64,000 nucleotides of DNA from Silurus meridionalis (Eukaryota; Chordata; Actinopteri; Siluriformes; Siluridae): contig NC_060893.1 in the NCBI RefSeq assembly GCF_014805685.1, positions 17,355,025 to 17,419,024 on the forward strand, written 5' to 3'. The notes beneath the pieces are model-generated. The model had not been told where the DNA came from. It ran no database searches and saw nothing but the letters and a program-made list of their open reading frames with translations. Shown here piece after piece: positions 22,141 to 32,984 of the stretch (position 1 is its first letter; every line of letters begins with the position of its first letter). The position numbers and the translations under genes were made by a program.

Positions 22141-23730
22141 ATTGCATAACCCAGCCATTAGGGTTGCACAAGCTAGTGCACTCTTAGTGTAGGTCCTAAG
22201 CCCAGATATATAGTGAGGGTTGCATTAGGAAGAGCATAAAACATGTGCCAAATCAAATATGCAGATCACAATTCAAGAATTCATACCAGATCGGTCAAGG
22301 CCCGGGTTACCAATGACTGCCACAGGTACTGTTAGCCAACAGGGTACCGATGGAAATTGGGCTACTGTCTACAGAGACAACATATGTTGATATGTTGTGT
22401 GTTCAGGTGACCAAGTGGAAAGGGAGAAAGGCCAGGAACATTGGAGGTGGGTTTAAACTGTTCTATCATGGTGATCATAAAGGCAAAGTACAGTAAGAGT
22501 GAAGTGGAGGTGAAGAGAGTTTCTGATGATGAACGCAAAGCTGGAAGTTGAAGGGGTGACGATAATTGATGTGGAGGTGATGGGTAGGTATGGCCTTAAG
22601 GAGAGGAATGGGAAGGGGAGATTGGGGTAGATTTTGTTAAAACAATGGAAATGGCAGTGGTAAATACTTATTTTAAGAAGAAGGAGGCGCATAGGGTGAC
22701 GTGTAAGAGTGGAGGATTGTGCACACAGGTGGACTATGTTCTATGTAGGAGATGCAACCTGAAGGAGATTGGAGATTGTAAAATTGTGGCATGGGACAGT
22801 GTAGCTAGACAGCATCAGATGGTGGTCTGTAGGAGGACTGTAGAGTAAGGTCCAGGGAAGAGGTCAGACAGGGGCTTGGTGGTGGTGAAGAGGTGCTGGA
22901 TGATTGGGTAACTACTGTGGAAGTAATAAGGAAGACAGCTAAAAAGGTAATTGGTGTGACATCTGAAAATAGAAAGAAAGACAAAGAGGTGTGGTGGAAA
23001 GAGTAAGTGCCTGAAAACATAAGGAGAAAGAGGATGGCAAAACAGAATTGGTATCGGCAGAGAGATGAAAAAAGTAGGCAGGAGTACAATGTGATGAGGC
23101 AGCAGGTGAAGAGAGATGTGGCGAAAGCCAAAGAAAAGGCCAATGAGGAGCTGTATGAAAATATGGACACTAAGGAAGGAGAAATTGATTTAGGAAGAGC
23201 ACCACAGACGCATCATTTGCTTTGAGCATGTTGATGGAGAAGTATAGAGAAGGACAGAAGGAGTTGCATTGTGTGTTTGTGGATTTAGAGAAAGCGTACG
23301 ACAGGTTGCTGAGAGAGAAGTTGTGGTATTGTATTAGGAAGTCAGGTGTGTCAGAGGGTGTAAGTGGGAGTATGTGAGGGTGGTAGAGGACAGGTATGAG
23401 GACAGTGTGACAGCAGTGAAGTGTGCAGTAGGAACGACAGATTGGTTCAAGGTGGAGATTGGATTGCATCAAGGATTGGCTCTGACCTCTTTCCTGTTTG
23501 CTGTAGTAATGGACAGGTTGACAACGGGGTCAGACAGGAGTCCCCATGGAATATGATGTTTGCAGATGATATTGTGATTTGTGGTGAGAGTAGGGAGCAG
23601 GTTGAGAAGAGCCTGGATAGGTGGATGTATGAGCTGGAGAGAAGGGGAATAAAAGTCAGTAGGAGTAAGACAGAGTACATGTGTGTAAATGACAGGGAGG
23701 GCAGTGGACTGGTGTGGTTACAGGAAGAAG

Positions 23731-24527
23731 ACTAAAATTCAACCCCAGCAATACAGAACTGCTGGTCATTCCAGGTGATTCATCTCCAGGTCAAGATCTC
23801 CAAATAACACTTCATGACTTTCTGCTCTCCCCTTCAGCCATGCTCGTAACCTTGGGGTAACTATGGACAATGAACTGTCCTTCTTCCCACATGTCGTTAA
23901 TGTAGCTCGCTCCTGTCGATTTCTTCTCTACAACATCAGAAGGTTTCGACCATTTCTGTCCACACAGGCTGCCCAGGTGCATGTTCAGTCTCTTGTCATT
24001 TCAAGACTCGACTACTGCAACTCTCTGCTGGCAGGTCTTCCCCTGAACGCTATTCATCCACTGCAAATGATCCAAAATGCAGCTGCACGACTTGTGTATA
24101 ATCTGCCTAAGTTCTCCCACACCACCACACTGCTGCGCTCCCTTCACTGGCTTCCAGTAGCTGCATGTATCAGATGCAAAACACTGATGCTTGCCAAAAA
24201 TGGACCAGCACCATCTTACCTCAGAGACCTCATCCCATCTCACACTGCACCACGCTGTCTGAGATCCTCCAGCACTGCTCGACTGGTACCACCTTCTCTC
24301 TGAATGAGAGGTAAGTATACTTGAAGGCTCTTCTTTGTTCTGGCACCAAGGTGGTGGAATGAACTTTCCCTAGATGTCCGTACAGCACAGTCCCTGACTA
24401 TCTTGAAGCGACGATTGAAGACCTACCTCTCCCTGAAACACTTAAATGTATTCATTGCTAGAGACTCAAAGCACTTTTTTACGTCGCTCTGGATAAGGGC
24501 GTCTGCTAAATGCCGCAAATGTAAATG
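23731..24527 (+). mobile_element. L2-clade LINE, 5' truncated, nested in RTE
   Basis: The insertion is bounded by AGAAG at 23726-23730 and again at 24528-24532, a 5-bp target-site duplication. It contains the C-terminal part of an L2-type RT protein and ends with GCTCTGGATAAGGGCGTCTG and CTAAATGCCGCAAATG (24486-24522), the L2 tail that SINEs in this window imitate. It is only 797 bp, so it is strongly 5' truncated, as expected for target-primed reverse transcription. It is younger than the RTE it interrupts. A relative lies at 49315-50020. Confidence 0.85.
23863..24303 (+). pseudogene. L2 LINE ORF2 C-terminal fragment
   Basis: An open frame of 146 codons includes SCRFLLYNIRRFRPFLSTQA, SRLDYCNSLLAGLP, QNAAARLVYNLPKFSHTT and LLRSLHWLPVAACIRCKTL, all C-terminal to the RT active site in L2/Rex1-type LINEs. 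It has no catalytic residues of its own. The first ATG is fortuitous, because the native frame extends further upstream (FNPSNTELLVIPG from about 23737). It ends at a stop before the native C-terminus. No function remains. Confidence 0.8.
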
Positions 24528-25073
24528 AGAAGAGGTGGAGAAGGTGGATGAGTTTAGGTACCTGTGGTCAACAGTGCAAAGTATTGGAGAGTGTGCTAGA
24601 GAAGAAAAAGAAAAGAGTGCAGGCAGGGTGTAGTGGGTGGAGAAGTGTGGTAGGAGTGATTTGTGAGAGAAGCCTGGTTGAGATGGTTTGGACATGTGCA
24701 GAAGATGGACATGGGGTATATCAGTAGGAGAATGCTGAGGATGGAGCCACCAGGAAGTAGGAAAAGAGGAAGTCCAAAAAGCAGGTTTATGGATGTGGTG
24801 AAGGAAGACATGCAGGTAGCTGGTTTGAAAGAGGCAGATGTAGATGACAGAGTAGTATGGAGACGGATAATCCTCTTTGGCGACCCCTAATGGGAGCAGC
24901 CAAAAGAAAAAACAAGAATGAAAGAGTCAGTGATTGCATAAAGATGGAATTAATCAAATCAGCCACCTTAGCCTGGATAATCCTTAAAGCTAGGCTTTAT
25001 GAAAAAAAAATTAATGATTGTGTAATCCTAATTAATAATACCAAATTATTTGTTTATTTTTTACTGTTTAGAG

Positions 25074-25958
25074 CAGGGGGCTTCAACTAAAATTGCTTGA
25101 GATACAGTAAATAAACCTTCCTCGCCAGCTGAGGTCCGGACAATTATATACCTAAAAACATAAATTGCTTTTTGCCAGACTAAATAGTTTAGACAACATT
25201 TTTTTATTGGACACATTATAAATAAATAAAAAGTATAAATAAAAGAAATCAAAGAAAAAATCTAAAGTGCTTTTGTTTCTGCTGAACTGAGATTTACAGA
25301 CCATAAGTAATGAACACATACCTCACTGGTTCAGAAAATCACATTTAAACTCCACACTTATTGTCTCTACCTAACTAAATGTATCTAATATTTAACATAG
25401 CTCTCTTCTATGCTTCAAGTTGCATTGGTAAAAATATCATCAGCAATATCATTCAGAAACACAAACAAAATAAAATAAAATAAAGTTCCAGTGTTAAAAA
25501 AATTAAAAAGTTGAAGAAACCTTTTCTCTGTTCATTTGTACAGTTCCTTTAAGTCCATAAAAATGTAAATAACACGCCTCTCGATTCAGCTCGATGCAGA
25601 ACGAAAAAATACGTATTTTTTCCACCCAATCATCTTGAAAAACTTGGTTTTCAGCACAAACTTTCCTAATTTTTGAGAATTTTTGTTTTTCACTCACTGA
25701 AAGTTTGCGCGTCGCTTTCTGCTGCCTTTACTGCACGTGCAACTGTACGTCTGATCGTAGCAACAGTGAGCATAGTAACTGTAGTAGCGGCTCTACTGCT
25801 TTACTAAGCTGACCTTGATGTGCCTGATATAAATGTGATTTTATTACAAAATAGCGGTTGGCATATATTCAATTTATTATGTGAAAAGGTTTCGTGGTCC
25901 GGCTGGACGCACCTTGGGTTCCGGGTTTGGACCGGAGTCCGCCAGTTGGCGACCCCTT
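25074..25958. mobile_element. Non-autonomous hAT-like element
   Basis: Short inverted ends are seen: CAGGGGGCTTCAACT at the left, and the reverse complement of AGTTGGCGACCCCTT at the right. An 8-bp near-duplication flanks them, GTTTAGAG (25066-25073) and GTTTAAAG (25959-25966), with T at position 2 and A at position 7 as hAT elements prefer. No transposase frame is visible inside, so it is an internally deleted derivative or an unrelated MITE. The tip bases are uncertain by one or two positions. Confidence 0.55.
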
Positions 25959-25966
25959 GTTTAAAG

Positions 25967-26508
25967 GTACCCCTTCACTGCTCACCACCCAAAAAAAACT
26001 GTATCCACAATAAAACATGGTGGGTGCATCATTTTTGGAGATGTCTTTCTTTCTTTTCATTCTTATTTCATATTTTAAAAGGAAACTGGTCAGGCTTAAA
26101 AAACGCAATAAAACTGGGGTGATGGATTACCTTCATACACAACAACAAATCAAATAATGCTGCTAAGAACCTAAATGTGTTTTAATGGCTCAGTCAAAGC
26201 CCATACCTTAGTAATTAAGTACGTTTGACACAAAGAATGGACAAAAATAAGAGAAAGCAGAAATGCAAAGCTGATTGGGACAGTTCCCAGAGGACTTGCA
26301 GCTCCCATTGCAGCATAAGGAAGTTCTATCAAGTAGTAACTAACCACAATATTAAAAAATGAACTTTAGTACTAGTTGGGTCTCTCAAGTCCAGCTAAAT
26401 ATCTATACAACAAAAAAAATCTACTTTCTATAATAATCAGGAACAAACTCTACAAGCAGACTGTCCACAAACAACAACGGCATGTGAGCAATAAAACGTG
26501 ATTATTGC

Positions 26509-26545
<37 letters not shown>

Positions 26546-27355
26546 TAGGTCACGAACATGCAAGCTGAATATAAATCGAATATTCATTAGGTGCCAAAGT
26601 GTGTTTCAATAGTTCACAATAAGTATATTAAAAAAAAATGAAGCAAAGGAGAGTGGGTCAGCATGGAAGAAAGGGAGAAAGATGGATTGAAAGAATTGAG
26701 AGAATAAGCAGGTGACTCATGTTGCGTCTGCCTGAGATAAACTAGGCCAAGCCTGACTACAGGCTCACAGCTGAGAGCAACAAAGAATTGTGGGTGAAAA
26801 TAGGACTTTTTATTTTTCATCAGACACTGAATTCAAAGTTGGAAAACCTTTTCCAATCAGTCTTTTAAGACTCGGGTGTAATTTTACACTCTTCTCTCTG
26901 TTCCCTTTTCCCTGCTTACACATAAATAATGCATTTAGCATGTACAGTATAGATTTAATATTCAACTTTCTTCAAAGCACCTCAAAATATCTGCTCTACA
27001 AAAATATATACAGTTCTTTTTCTTGTTTCTCACAGGCCTCCGCTGAAAAATGGATGTCACATGATTCAGTATTTTAATGACAGAACAACAATAGCAGCAC
27101 TTTTATTTTTACTTATTTATTTATTTAGCATGGAGCAGTAAATCACAACTTTGTTCAGCTTCCTGGATTTACTCTAAAGACAGAAGATGCAGAGCTGGCC
27201 ATTTCTGTAAACATCAGAGTCAACATTACAGTGTTCCTCCAGAATAACAGCTATTATCCCAAGCGCGGACAGTGTTCTTGTGCACCATAAAGAATAGGGC
27301 AACAACAACAACAAACGCCTATCTGAAAAGTCTTCTGACTTACATGAGATCTTAA
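25967..27355. other. Unassigned DNA with a (TG)n array
   Basis: No gene was recognised. A pure TG microsatellite occupies about 26511-26540. Confidence 0.4.
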
Positions 27356-27356
27356 T

Positions 27357-27476
27357 CTTCTGCTTCTTCTTCTTCTACTTCTTTCGGCTTCTCCCATTAG
27401 GGGTCGCCACAGCAGATCATCTGTCTTCATATCCCCTGTCCTCTACATCTGCCTCTTTCAACCCATCTTTGGAAAT
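27357..27476 (-). mobile_element. RTE LINE 3' end, strongly truncated
   Basis: On the minus strand this reads through GTAGAGGACAGGGG to GGCGACCCCTAATGGGAGAA and then an AAG-rich tail (the CTT run at 27358-27385). It matches the last 75 or so bases of the RTE at 24830-24905. Only the 3' tip was copied, the usual fate of LINE insertions. Confidence 0.75.
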
Positions 27477-27479
27477 TGT

Positions 27480-28134
27480 AATGTGTGTGTAAGTATTTTC
27501 TACATTTGTGCTGTCTCTTCTTTCTGTCTTGTGTGTGGATGGGGTGGATGGTTGAGTGTGTGAGGTGGGAAGTACTGGAAAGAAATTTACGCCATACTTA
27601 CACCTCACATTAGTCCTTTAGGTGAAACATACTCATACAAGCTGCAGTGGTGTCTATCCATCCATCCATGAGAGTTTGGCGCAGCATATGGGATCCTAAT
27701 ACTGCAGCCACAGACCAGGTCAACTGTAGGAATTCCCCAAACACACAGAAGCAAAGATATGCTATATGAAAGAAACTGTTGATTATCCCTACAAACATGT
27801 ATTTGTCAAATGGGGATTTCACTGTAGCACTAATATTATATTTGCAATGTACCTTTAATGTGTAAAGGTGAAAGACATTTGAAAATTGAGCTTGAACAAA
27901 AGGCTTACAACAACATGGATGCAAATTTAAAATCAAGGTCACCAAAAACAACAGCATTTTTGCCTGAGCTGGCCCATTCAATTAATAAAAATAACAAATA
28001 TATAGTTATAAATTTTTTTTTTTTTTATAAAAATCCCATAGAGAAATAAGAGCTACTATGCTGTAGTTTCACTCCCAACCATAGGGGGCGTTAGGGGAAT
28101 GACCCCTTTTTGCTTTTTCTTCTCCTCGTGAATG
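27480..28134. other. Unassigned DNA
   Basis: AT-rich, with no gene or repeat family recognised. A T run lies near 28013-28026. Confidence 0.4.
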
Positions 28135-28204
28135 CCAGCAGAAATAACACTTCTAGAATTCTAAAACCAGCAGAAATAACACTTCTAAAATTCTAAAACC
28201 AGCA
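28135..28204 (+). repeat. 32-bp tandem repeat, two copies plus start of a third
   Basis: The unit begins CCAGCAGAAATAACACTTCT. Copies lie at 28135-28166 and 28167-28198 with one mismatch (AGAATT versus AAAATT). A partial CCAGCA begins at 28199. Confidence 0.9.
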
Positions 28205-28735
28205 GGAAGCAGAGGAAATAATTCCAAGTAGAAACAATTGAAACTCCTGTGAGTGGAAGCACATTTTGCTAAGTATGATGCTACTGATCATGGTGCTAAA
28301 ATGTTATTGGGAATTACCTTAAAACTAAAAACTAGTCTGAGTATTATCTCGTTAGCATCGGTGTGCTAGCATGTAAGTGGAACAGAATGGTTTAGGATAG
28401 CATGTAAAAATTTATTTTGTAGTTGCTGTTTATGCAAAATGAGTAAATACAACATGTTTATTATATCCAAGGTACATGGTTAATGTAATTGATTGTGTTA
28501 AGTTCCATTTTTCTTGCTTATTGCTTATGCTAATTAATTTCCATGTTAAACCTGTGTTAAACAGGGTCATTTTGAATGTATGATGGAGTTTAAAGGAATT
28601 AATGTGTAACTAGAAATACTGTACCAGAAATATTATTACAAATAATTAAATTGTAAGTGTGAATATTTGATGTAACTTGACTAATAGATTGAAGTGTATT
28701 CCTAAATATTGGTAACATGCACTTTAAAAGAAAAA
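28205..28735. other. Unassigned DNA
   Basis: AT-rich, with no recognised feature. Confidence 0.4.
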
Positions 28736-28739
28736 GAAG

Positions 28740-29106
28740 TCAGTGGGGTCTCATGTTGGAAAAGGAAAAGAGAACTGAATTGTTTTTGTCTGTACCGTTT
28801 GTGCAGATTGTTTTTTTTTTTTTTTTTGGAGTACTAGAAAGTCTGGATGAACCGAGATGGCGAGCCTAGCCCAGCGAGACTGGTAGATGATCTTAAGGAG
28901 TGGCCAGCCGTTGATTTGTCACCAGAGGAATCCTGATTTACGTCGAGAGGGCGGGGGCGTGGCCGAGCGGCGGTTTGTGAATGGAGGGAGGGTACGGGAG
29001 CAGATAAGCAGGGGATTCACCTGAAGTTAATGTGACCTAATGATTGTTCTCTCTTTTCAAGTGATCGGAGGGTGCATTTAAGGAGGAGAGCGTGTGTGTG
29101 TATGTA

Positions 29107-29140
<34 letters not shown>

Positions 29141-29235
29141 CGTGCGCCAGAGACGTGCTGCGTGGGGCACTAAGCAGACCGACACAAAAAAAAAACCCAA
29201 ATAAAAGTGCCTCCCGTATTCATACGCTCTCCCAC
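28740..29235 (+). repeat. GC-rich block, possible solo LTR
   Basis: This stretch is conspicuously GC-rich for the window (GAGGGCGGGGGCGTGGCCGA near 28945). It then has TATTTAAG-like sequence (GCATTTAAGG at about 29072), a TG/CG repeat (29092-29143), and CCAAATAAAAGTGCC near 29198, a polyadenylation-type signal. The order promoter-like, repeat, poly(A) signal fits an LTR. No flanking coding sequence, primer-binding site or clear TG...CA ends were found, so a CpG-rich host sequence is an alternative. Confidence 0.35.
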
Positions 29236-29279
29236 ATTAACTTTTTTTAGTTTTATATTTTTATTTCACTAGAAATCTT

Positions 29280-29630
29280 GAAAAATGTATCCCAAGAAAA
29301 TCAGTGATGGTGCTGTGAAAACGAAAGTAAATAGAATTACCATGGAAACCGAGGAGTTTACGAGCGTGGTGCGCGTCTCACACTCGCAATCAACCACTAC
29401 CACATGAGTAAGTGTTAAATTATGTTTATATTACGGTAATTTGCGGTGTATTTGTTTTTAAAAATAGGCTACAAATACTTTTTAAGTGCAGAAATAAGCG
29501 ACCGAATGACATCTCGGAACTCACTTTTACATTCATTCTTATGGGGAAAATGAGTTCGAACATACGAGCAAATGGACACACGAGCAATTTTCAAGAACGA
29601 ATTATGCTCGTACAACGGGTTTCCACTGTA
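29280..29630 (+). mobile_element. pogo/Tigger-like MITE fragment
   Basis: An ATG at 29286 opens MYPKKISDGAVKTKVNRITM, resembling the start of pogo/Tigger-family (jerky-like) transposases. After about 35 residues the coding similarity stops. Near the right end, CATACGAGCAAATGGACACAC, ATGCTCGTAC and GGTTTCCACTGTA match the style of the MITE end at 32640-32762. The left end was not found. The transposase is clearly not functional. Confidence 0.45.
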
Positions 29631-30599
29631 TTTGAACACCCTGCTATTTTGCAAGTTCTCCCACTGCTTCACAGTAGGGATGGTGTTCTTGGGATGGTAC
29701 TCATCATTCTTCTTCCTCCAAACACGTTTAGTGGAATTATGACAAAAAGTTTTATTTTGGTCTCATCCGACCACATGACTTTCTCCCATGACTCCTCTGG
29801 AATATTCAAATGGTCATTGGCAAACTTAAGACATGCCTGGACATGTGTTGGTTTAAGCAGGGGAACCTTCCGTGCCATGCATGATTTCAAACCATGACGT
29901 CTTAGTGTATTACCAATAGTAACCTTGGAAAAGGTGCTCCTAGCTCTTTTCAGGTCATTGACCAGCTCCTCCTGTGTAGTTCTGGGCTGATTTCTCACCT
30001 TCCTTAGGATCATTGAGACCCCACAAGGTGAGATCTTGCATGGAGCCCCAGTCCGAGGAAGATTGACAGTCATGTTTAGCTTCTTCCATTTTCTAATGAT
30101 TGCTCCAACAGTGGACCTTTTTTCACCAAGCTGTTTGGAAATTTCCCCGTAGCCCTTTCCAGCCTTGTGGAGGTGTACAGTTTTTTCTCTAGTGTCTTTG
30201 GACAGCTTTTTGGTCTTGGCCATATTAGTAGTTGGATTCTTACTGATTGTATGGGGTGGACAGGTATCTTTATGCAGCTAACAACCTCAAACAGGTGCAT
30301 CTAATTTAGGATAATAAATGTAGTGGAGGTGGACATTTTAAAGGCAGACTAACAGGTCTTTGAGGGTCAGAATTCTAGCTGATAGACAGGTGTGCAAATA
30401 CTTATTTGCCGCTGTATCATACAAATAAATAGTTAAAAAATCATACATTGTGATTTCTGGATTTTTTTTTTTTTTTTTTTTAGATTATGTCTCTCACAGT
30501 GGACATGCACCTACGATGACAATTTCAGACCCCTCCATGATTTCTCAGTGGGAGAACTTGCAAAATAGCAGGGTGTTCAAATACTTATTTTCCTCACTG
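29631..30599 (-). mobile_element. Truncated Tc1-like element
   Basis: The right end shows the terminal repeat TTCAAATACTTATTTTCCTC ending at 30599 with TA at 30600-30601. An internal direct repeat, GCAAATACTTATTTGCCGCTG, lies at 30396-30416. At the left, TTTGAACACCCTGCTATTTTG begins directly after the MITE end at 29630, so the outer TIR bases are lost. An internal deletion joins the 3' subterminal region (29666) to the middle of the transposase. The element cannot mobilise itself. Confidence 0.8.
29669..30223 (-). pseudogene. Tc1-like transposase, C-terminally deleted
   Basis: An ATG at 30223 opens [20 protein letters not shown]. The frame continues uninterrupted through the bipartite DNA-binding domain (about residues 1-110, with GRPR-like [15 protein letters not shown] at 54-68) to [11 protein letters not shown], where Asp 153 is the first catalytic residue of the DDE/D triad. 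After about residue 160 the frame shifts and the protein ends at 184. A normal protein of this family is about 340 residues and carries the second Asp and the Glu, both absent here. It would bind DNA but not cut it, if it were made at all. Confidence 0.8.
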
Positions 30600-30600
30600 T

Positions 30601-31736
30601 ATGTGTGTGTGTGTGTGTGTGTGTCTCTACATAAATAATAAATAATAGTATTCATAATTATGAATTGTATTTCTTATTATGAAATAACTAAAATTTTTTG
30701 TATTACATTGTGGTACTCAGGGGAAAAATTTACCTATTTAAAAGCAAAGAAACTTTGTTGTTTGAGTTATCAGAGAAATAAAAGTTAAAAAAAAGAACAT
30801 GTGAGGAATCGACAGCACTCATTAGCTCACTCTCTGGTGTAGCACTGTTATATTTATGTTCCAGTCCTCGGTCACCTAAATATACAAGTATCCTGTGATG
30901 TCCTATTTCATCACCACAGCAGAAGTAATTAATATTGCTCATCAGCAGAGAATGTGGTAAAGTTCACGGCTGGCACGTTGATCACATTCAGACTTTGCTG
31001 CTGTTGCCAGGGTTGTTCGATTTCCTATGAAGTGCTGTGAGCTTTTAACAAATTCACATTTGCACGTTTCGATTTCCTACTAAGTGTGACACATTTGATA
31101 AGAGCCCCATTATCAACACTGACATTACGAACCATTAAACTCTGATTATCCACACTCTCCATTTCTTTCTCACAAAAACATTGCACATGGTCCATCCAGC
31201 TTTAGCTCTGGACCATCGTTTTAAACAATCATTAGATTTTCTGCTTATGTCTCTTTCAAATAAGATTAGGAAAAAAAAATCCTTTCTTGCTTTCTCTGGA
31301 AATGTCTGTCCTGTTACAGCCATTAGCAATTAGATGTGCAGAACAAACCCACATGTAACACAGATCCAAATTGAGGCATAATTAAAACAGCCATGGTTTC
31401 AGGAAATTAACCAATAAAACGTTAGTTGGTCAAATAATATGTTGTATTCTTATGAAATACAATAATAATTACTGATCCTTCCAGTTCCACCAAGACTGAA
31501 AGTTCGTTGATTGAGGTTTGGACATCTAAAATTGTAACCACTGTTTAATCAATGTGGGTTTTTTTTCTTTTTTATTAATGTTCTGCAATTGATTTAACTG
31601 ATTGTCTTTTTGTTTTATGTGTGGTATTTACCGGAGTCTTTTATGGTGAAAGGGTGAAATATGAAACCTGTTCTCTAAGAAAAGTTATTACATAGTCAGG
31701 AAAGAAATCCTCAAACAAACTGCTTGGCATATTATC
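30601..31736. other. Unassigned DNA
   Basis: A (GT)n run occupies 30602-30623. The remainder is AT-rich with no recognised feature. Confidence 0.4.
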
Positions 31737-31738
31737 TA

Positions 31739-32982
31739 TCGTAATTTCCGGACTATAAAACGCACCCTTATATAAGCCGCACTCAATGAAAGATTTTTAT
31801 TTTTAACATAAATGAGCCGCAGTGTCTACACTGAAACTAATGAACTTTACACAGGCTTTAACGAATGCAATATGTTGCACTTCTATTAGGAGCATAGCGG
31901 TATTTTGGGAATACAGCATGCCACTGCATTCTTCCGGGATTACTGCGTGTGTAGAGACAGAGGATTATGTCCTTATTATTTTCTGATGCTCATTTTTAAG
32001 TTTCTTTGACTAAACATAACGCTGTTGCCAAGAAAAATAAAAAAGCACGAGTTTTGGAAACCTGTCTGTGCTTATATGATTTCTGTTGCAGTTTTAGTGA
32101 GCTATCCCTTGACACAGACTCAACGCGTTACAATGGCTTGTATCTAAACAGTAGCCTACCAAGTAATTAGTGCATTAATGTAAGACTTTTCCGAGGTACG
32201 TGCGGTCACTTGGTCGATTTTTTTTGCTTTGTTACGCGAGCAAAAAATTGAGGTACAAGCTCGAGACGCCGCTGCTAGATGGCGAAGCAAAGCCAGAAAG
32301 CGAAGACTGTGACGAGAATTAAGATAAGCAAAGAAGAAAAAGTAAACATTTTTAAGTTCAGGGATACGTAGTGTACAGAAGTGATAGTAAAAAAACTAGT
32401 TTTCCCTCCGCCGCCGCTTATCGCCTCTACCCCACCTCCACACACACACACACACACACACACACCCCACCGGCGTTTTCGTTAGCTCAAGTCGTCTCAT
32501 CTCCAAGGAAAATACTTTGAATAAAACCTTATTATATCTTTACATACTCTTACTATTATGTTTTTATAATAGATTTGTTATTTAGAAATGTATTTTCCAA
32601 TTTAATAACATGAAACATAAAAACATCATTTTGAGGGTTGGAACGGATTAATGCCAAATTTAAGTATTTTCAATATGGAAAACTGATTTGATGTGCGAGC
32701 AAATTGAGATACGAGCTCGTGCACGGAACGAATTAAACTTGTAAGTCAAGGTACCACTGTATTTCTCTCGGAAGTTTATCTTTTGGCATCGTTGTGCGCC
32801 ACCGGTGGAAGTTTCCGTTTGGAAATTTCATTGGTCTAATGTTATGTCGCTCAGTTGTTTGGCTCGAAGTTTGTGAAACCGGGAAAAACCCAGGAAAAAT
32901 CTATATATTAGCCGCTTTGTTGTTTAAGCCACCGGGTTCAAAACGTGGAAAAAAGTAGCGGCTTATAGTCAGAAAAATACGG
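31739..32982. mobile_element. TA-flanked MITE, copy 1, with nested insertion
   Basis: TA (31737-31738 and 32983-32984) flanks ends TCGTAATTTCCGGACTATAA and the reverse complement of GCGGCTTATAGTCAGAAAAA. The interior matches the complete copy at 61588-62230 in reverse complement, for example GCTTGTATCTAAACAGTAGC at about 32134 and TCTTTTGGCATCGTTGTGCG at about 32780. The match is broken between about 32175 and 32762 by another MITE. TA duplication suggests Tc1/mariner-type (including pogo-type) mobilisation. No functional transposase is present. Confidence 0.7.
32175..32762. mobile_element. Second MITE nested in the first
   Basis: At the left, GAGCAAAAAATTGAGGTACA and GCTCGAGACG; at the right, GAGCAAATTGAGATACGAGC and CTTGTAAGTCAAGGTACCAC followed by TGTA. 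The two are inverted versions of each other, with some decay. It resembles pogo/Tigger-type ends, as does the fragment at 29280-29630. The exact left end is uncertain. A CA run lies at about 32440-32464. Confidence 0.5.
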
Positions 32983-32984
32983 TA

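Larger units (their letters stand above)
22400..24890 (+). pseudogene. RTE ORF: endonuclease / reverse transcriptase remnant
   Basis: KWKGRKARNIGGGFKLFYHG (about 22412-22471) and VNTYFKKKEAHRV ... QVDYVLCRRCNLKEIGDCK (about 22656-22780) belong to the apurinic-type endonuclease. RT motif A appears as VFVDLEKAYDR at about 23272-23306. RT motif C is MMFADDIVICGE, with FADD at 23559-23570. After the L2 insertion, AWLRWFGHVQKMD and RGSPKSRFMDVVKEDMQ (about 24670-24815) form the C-terminal region, ending GDP and a stop at 24890. The original protein would nick DNA and copy element RNA at the target. Several frame changes and stops disable it. Confidence 0.85.
22145..24905 (+). mobile_element. RTE-clade LINE, interrupted by an L2 LINE
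   Basis: The 5' region carries GTGCCAAATCAAATATGC and CGGTCAAGGCCCGGGTTACC, typical of fish RTE elements. Endonuclease and reverse-transcriptase remnants follow, and the 3' end is GGCGACCCCTAATGGGAGCA at about 24880-24899 before an A-rich tail. A second 3' end of the same family, in reverse orientation, lies at 27357-27476. The coding sequence is split at 23730 by an L2 insertion that resumes RTE sequence at 24528. It has many stops and is inactive. Confidence 0.85.
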
